Positions 5,553 to 7,933 of a stretch of DNA of 7,933 bases are shown piece by piece. The stretch is from Bacteroidota bacterium (GTDB taxonomy: Bacteria > Bacteroidota > Bacteroidia > J057), in NCBI GenBank assembly GCA_963169475.1, contig CAUJFT010000227.1, positions 1 to 7,933 of the forward strand, read 5' to 3'. The position numbers were made by a program, and so were the translations under genes. Under the pieces are notes generated by a model. The model had not been told where the DNA came from. It worked only from the letters and a program-made list of their open reading frames with translations, and made no database searches. Numbering within the stretch: position 1 is the stretch's first letter; every line of letters starts with the position of its first letter.

Positions 5553-6683
5553 ATGAATTTTATCGTTAATTCAACGGCTTTAACAAAAGCATTGAGTAGA
5601 GTTTCCGGAGCGATTCCTTCCAAATCTATGCTTCCAATTATAGAAAATTTCCTTTTTGAGGTTCAGGATAATTTACTATTGATTTCTACAACTAATCTTG
5701 AAAACTCCATGCAAACCAAACTAAGCGTGGAGTCAAGAGGAGAAGCAATTAAAGTCGCAATACCTGCCAAAATCATTCAGGACGTAGTCAAGGCTTTACC
5801 TGACCAACCCCTTACCCTAACAATAGATGACGCAACTTTTGCCATTGAGCTAAACTCCGGAAACGGTAAATATAAAATTAGTGGTGAAAATGGCGAGAAT
5901 TTTCCTGCCATAGCCAGCCCTGATACTGAAAGCGAGTCGGTAAGTATGCCTATTCCAGTCTTATCCAAAGCAATCAATAAAGTACTCTTCGCCGCTTCTT
6001 CTGACGAAGATAGAGGTGCTTTAAACGGTATGCTTTTTAACCTCGGAGAGCATGGAACAACCTTCGTAGCAACCGACGCGCACCGCCTTGTGAAGTATAT
6101 ACGCCCCGATATTACCGTAGCGGTTTCTACAAGTTTTGTCGTACCTCAAAAAGCCCTAAACCTGATTAAATCTTCTTTAGATGCCTCTGACAATAAAGAA
6201 GTCAATATTTACTATACAGAGAATAATGCCTTTTTTATAACAGACTCCCTTACGATGGTTTGCCGTCTGATTGATGCTAAATACCCTAATTATGAAAACG
6301 TTATCCCAAAAGAAAACCCCAATATACTCCACATCGGAAAGACAGAATTATTGGGTACACTTCGCCGTATGAACATCTTCGCTGATAAAATCTCTCACAG
6401 AGTGCGCTTTTCGCTCAAAAAAGATAAAGTAGAAGTTTCCGCAGAAGATTTGGAATTTGCGAATGAAGCCAAAGAAACCTTGGGGTGCGACTATAGCGGA
6501 GAAGAAATGGAAATAGGATTTAGTGCAGCTTTCTTAATAGAAATTATCTCTAATATTGAAACTCAAACCCTAAGCATAAAGATGTCTGCACCTACAAGAG
6601 CAGGGATTGTGTTACCTGATACTCAGGACGAAAGCGAAAACATGCTGATGCTTATTATGCCCATTATGCTCAATAATTTTTGA
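5553..6683 (+). CDS. dnaN: DNA polymerase III subunit beta (sliding clamp)
   Basis: The 376-residue product is the ring-shaped clamp that encircles DNA and holds the replicative polymerase and many repair partners. It has the three tandem clamp domains, roughly 1-120, 125-245 and 250-376. Visible hallmarks are RVSGAIPSKSMLPIIENFLFEV near the start (17-38), the central-domain ATDAHRL (173-179, compare ATDGHRL in other bacteria), and the end LIMPIMLNNF, which matches the family's MPMRL-type C-terminus by the partner-binding pocket. Length is normal and the frame is intact. The ATG at 5553 is the natural start, since MNFIVNSTALTKAL aligns with known N-termini. It has its own TATCTTTG promoter and a downstream hairpin, so it is probably transcribed alone. 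dnaA is not adjacent here. Confidence 0.98.
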   Translation: MNFIVNSTALTKALSRVSGAIPSKSMLPIIENFLFEVQDNLLLISTTNLENSMQTKLSVESRGEAIKVAIPAKIIQDVVKALPDQPLTLTIDDATFAIELNSGNGKYKISGENGENFPAIASPDTESESVSMPIPVLSKAINKVLFAASSDEDRGALNGMLFNLGEHGTTFVATDAHRLVKYIRPDITVAVSTSFVVPQKALNLIKSSLDASDNKEVNIYYTENNAFFITDSLTMVCRLIDAKYPNYENVIPKENPNILHIGKTELLGTLRRMNIFADKISHRVRFSLKKDKVEVSAEDLEFANEAKETLGCDYSGEEMEIGFSAAFLIEIISNIETQTLSIKMSAPTRAGIVLPDTQDESENMLMLIMPIMLNNF

Positions 6684-6707
6684 CATTTTGGATAAATAAA
6701 ATAAAAC

Positions 6708-6741
6708 AACGGAGGCTATTTTGTAAAGAATAGTCTCCGTT
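6708..6741 (+). terminator. Rho-independent-type terminator after dnaN
   Basis: AACGGAGGCTATT (6708-6720) pairs with AATAGTCTCCGTT (6729-6741), 13 pairs including one G-T wobble, around an 8-base loop. It starts 25 bases past the dnaN stop. The following run is short (TTTCTATT), so termination may be less than complete, but position and stem strength fit a dnaN terminator. Confidence 0.75.
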
Positions 6742-6898
6742 TCTATTAATAGCCCTTGGTTTTTCTATTTAGAGAGAAAGAAGATTAGATAAAATTTCCT
6801 CCTTTAAAAGATAAAGACCATAGCGATAAAAAACTATATCTTATTTTATTTGCTTACGTATAACCGACTTGCTAACGTTAATTATTTGTTTTAACAAT

Positions 6899-7933
6899 AT
6901 GAAACTTTTTTCAATCTCTTTTACTTTAATTGCTTTCTTAGTAACAACCACCCGGCTACATGCCCAGAATACAGAACATGGACAAATTTCGCTCAGCCCA
7001 GACGGGATTCAGTTTTTTCATGGCGACTTAGAAGAACTGAAAGCTGAAGCCAAAACCAAAAAAAAAATAATTTTCATAGACGCTTTTACGGAGTGGTGCG
7101 GACCCTGCAAAATGATGTCAAGTCAAACCTTTACGGATAAAGCTGTTGGCGATTTCTTCAATGCTAATTTTATTAACTACAAGTTAGATATGGAAAAAGG
7201 AGAGGGCCCCGGATTTGCAGTAAGGTATGATGTATCGGCTTATCCTACGCTCCTCTTCCTAAATCCCAAAGGAGAGCTTGTTCATAAAGTATTAGGCTTT
7301 CGAAAACCTGACCAATTGTTAGAAGATGCCCGAAAAGCAGTGAACCCCAAAGACAATATGGCATTGATGAAATCGGAATTTGAAAATGGAAACAAAGACC
7401 CTGAATTACTCCTAAATTATGCAAAACGCCTTGCCGAAAGCAAAATGGAATATAAGGAGGTAGCAGAACGTTATTTTGAAGCACAGCAAGAAAAAGACCT
7501 CCTCTCTCCTCGTAATTGGGAAGCCATTCAACTATTGACGGACAGCATTCAAAGCCGAGAATTTCAGTTTTTACTTAGAAAAAAAGCAGATTTCGTGAAA
7601 AAATATACCTTAAAGCAAGTAGATACCAAAATCACAAAGGTTTGTTACAATATTGCAGAAATTGCTATTAAGACGAAGAATCAGGCTAAGTTTCAGGAAG
7701 CGGTCTCAATCGCCCGAAAATATATTGCAGATAATGAGAAAACCGCAGAGGAGTTAACGCTTCAAAAATTAGAAACAGAAGAAAATTGGGATTTGTATGC
7801 CACCCAAACCATTGCTTACATAGATAAATTTAAACCAACAAATGCCAACTATCTAAATACAGCGGCTTGGATTTTTTATGAGCATATCACAGCAACCGAA
7901 TCCCTAACCAAGGCACTCGCTTGGGCAAAACAA
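6899..7933 (+). CDS. Exported thioredoxin-fold protein, N-terminal 345 residues (3' end outside window)
   Basis: The frame is open from the ATG at 6899 to the right edge. Residues 1-22 are a signal peptide (MKLFSISFTLIAFLVTTTRLHA, probable cleavage before Q23), so it acts outside the cytoplasm. The thioredoxin domain spans about 33-145: KKKIIFIDAFTEWCGPCKMM with the redox-active pair C67 and C70, then SAYPTLLFLNPKGELV with the cis-proline at P116. Residues 150-345 are helical, Glu/Lys-rich and without a motif I recognise; they may form TPR-like repeats (KDPELLLNYAKRLAES, AKFQEAVSIARKYI). The likely role is thiol-disulfide exchange or reduction of exported proteins. A weak promoter match, TTTATTTG (6845-6852), and another, ATTATTTG (6881-6888), precede it. 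The gene is separated from dnaN by a terminator, so it is probably its own unit. Confidence 0.9.
   Translation, partial: MKLFSISFTLIAFLVTTTRLHAQNTEHGQISLSPDGIQFFHGDLEELKAEAKTKKKIIFIDAFTEWCGPCKMMSSQTFTDKAVGDFFNANFINYKLDMEKGEGPGFAVRYDVSAYPTLLFLNPKGELVHKVLGFRKPDQLLEDARKAVNPKDNMALMKSEFENGNKDPELLLNYAKRLAESKMEYKEVAERYFEAQQEKDLLSPRNWEAIQLLTDSIQSREFQFLLRKKADFVKKYTLKQVDTKITKVCYNIAEIAIKTKNQAKFQEAVSIARKYIADNEKTAEELTLQKLETEENWDLYATQTIAYIDKFKPTNANYLNTAAWIFYEHITATESLTKALAWAKQ

Noticed and set aside
5777..5977. Minus-strand 66-codon frame inside dnaN
   Set aside because: Antisense shadow of the clamp gene.
7245..7484. Minus-strand 79-codon frame
   Set aside because: Antisense to the thioredoxin-fold gene, whose frame is open to the window edge with an intact WCGPCK motif.

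Overview
The window looks like chromosomal DNA from a low-GC member of the Bacteroidota, probably an environmental Saprospirales, Chitinophagales or Cytophagales relative. Three things point there: a C-terminal type IX secretion (T9SS) sorting domain, a large secreted protein of the kind found in gliding bacteria, and Bacteroidota promoters of the TAnnTTTG type. Shine-Dalgarno sequences are weak or absent.

Left part, minus strand (1-3105). Two genes for secreted proteins lie head to tail. The first (3105 to 1996) encodes a beta-helix-like protein with an N-terminal G8-like segment and a T9SS type A sorting domain. A 441-base AT-rich gap with a strong hairpin follows. The second (1554 to 1) encodes a very large secreted protein. 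Its first 518 codons are open and it runs off the left edge, so its sorting domain is not visible.

Middle part (3106-4514). A 406-base stretch contains no convincing gene, but it holds a 65-codon protein-like frame and several small dyads. Next comes a two-gene minus-strand operon: a four-helix DUF2975 membrane protein and, 3 bases later, a small YozG-like Cro/C1 regulator. Its promoter has a good -33/-7 pair and three copies of AAATATTTAT spaced 21 and 19 bases apart, which I read as a probable autoregulatory operator.

Right part, plus strand (4515-7933). A secreted TolB/PD40-like beta-propeller protein is followed by dnaN (DNA polymerase III sliding clamp) with its own TATCTTTG promoter. 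A clear hairpin terminator follows dnaN. The last gene encodes an exported thioredoxin-fold protein with a WCGPCK active site; it runs off the right edge. dnaA and a DnaA-box cluster are not visible.

No tRNA, rRNA, CRISPR array or intact insertion sequence was recognised. The genes do not form one pathway: the window joins a housekeeping clamp gene to exported proteins and a small regulatory operon. The parts most worth a second look are the iteron-like operator, the structured leader in front of the T9SS gene, and the unexplained 3106-3511 stretch.
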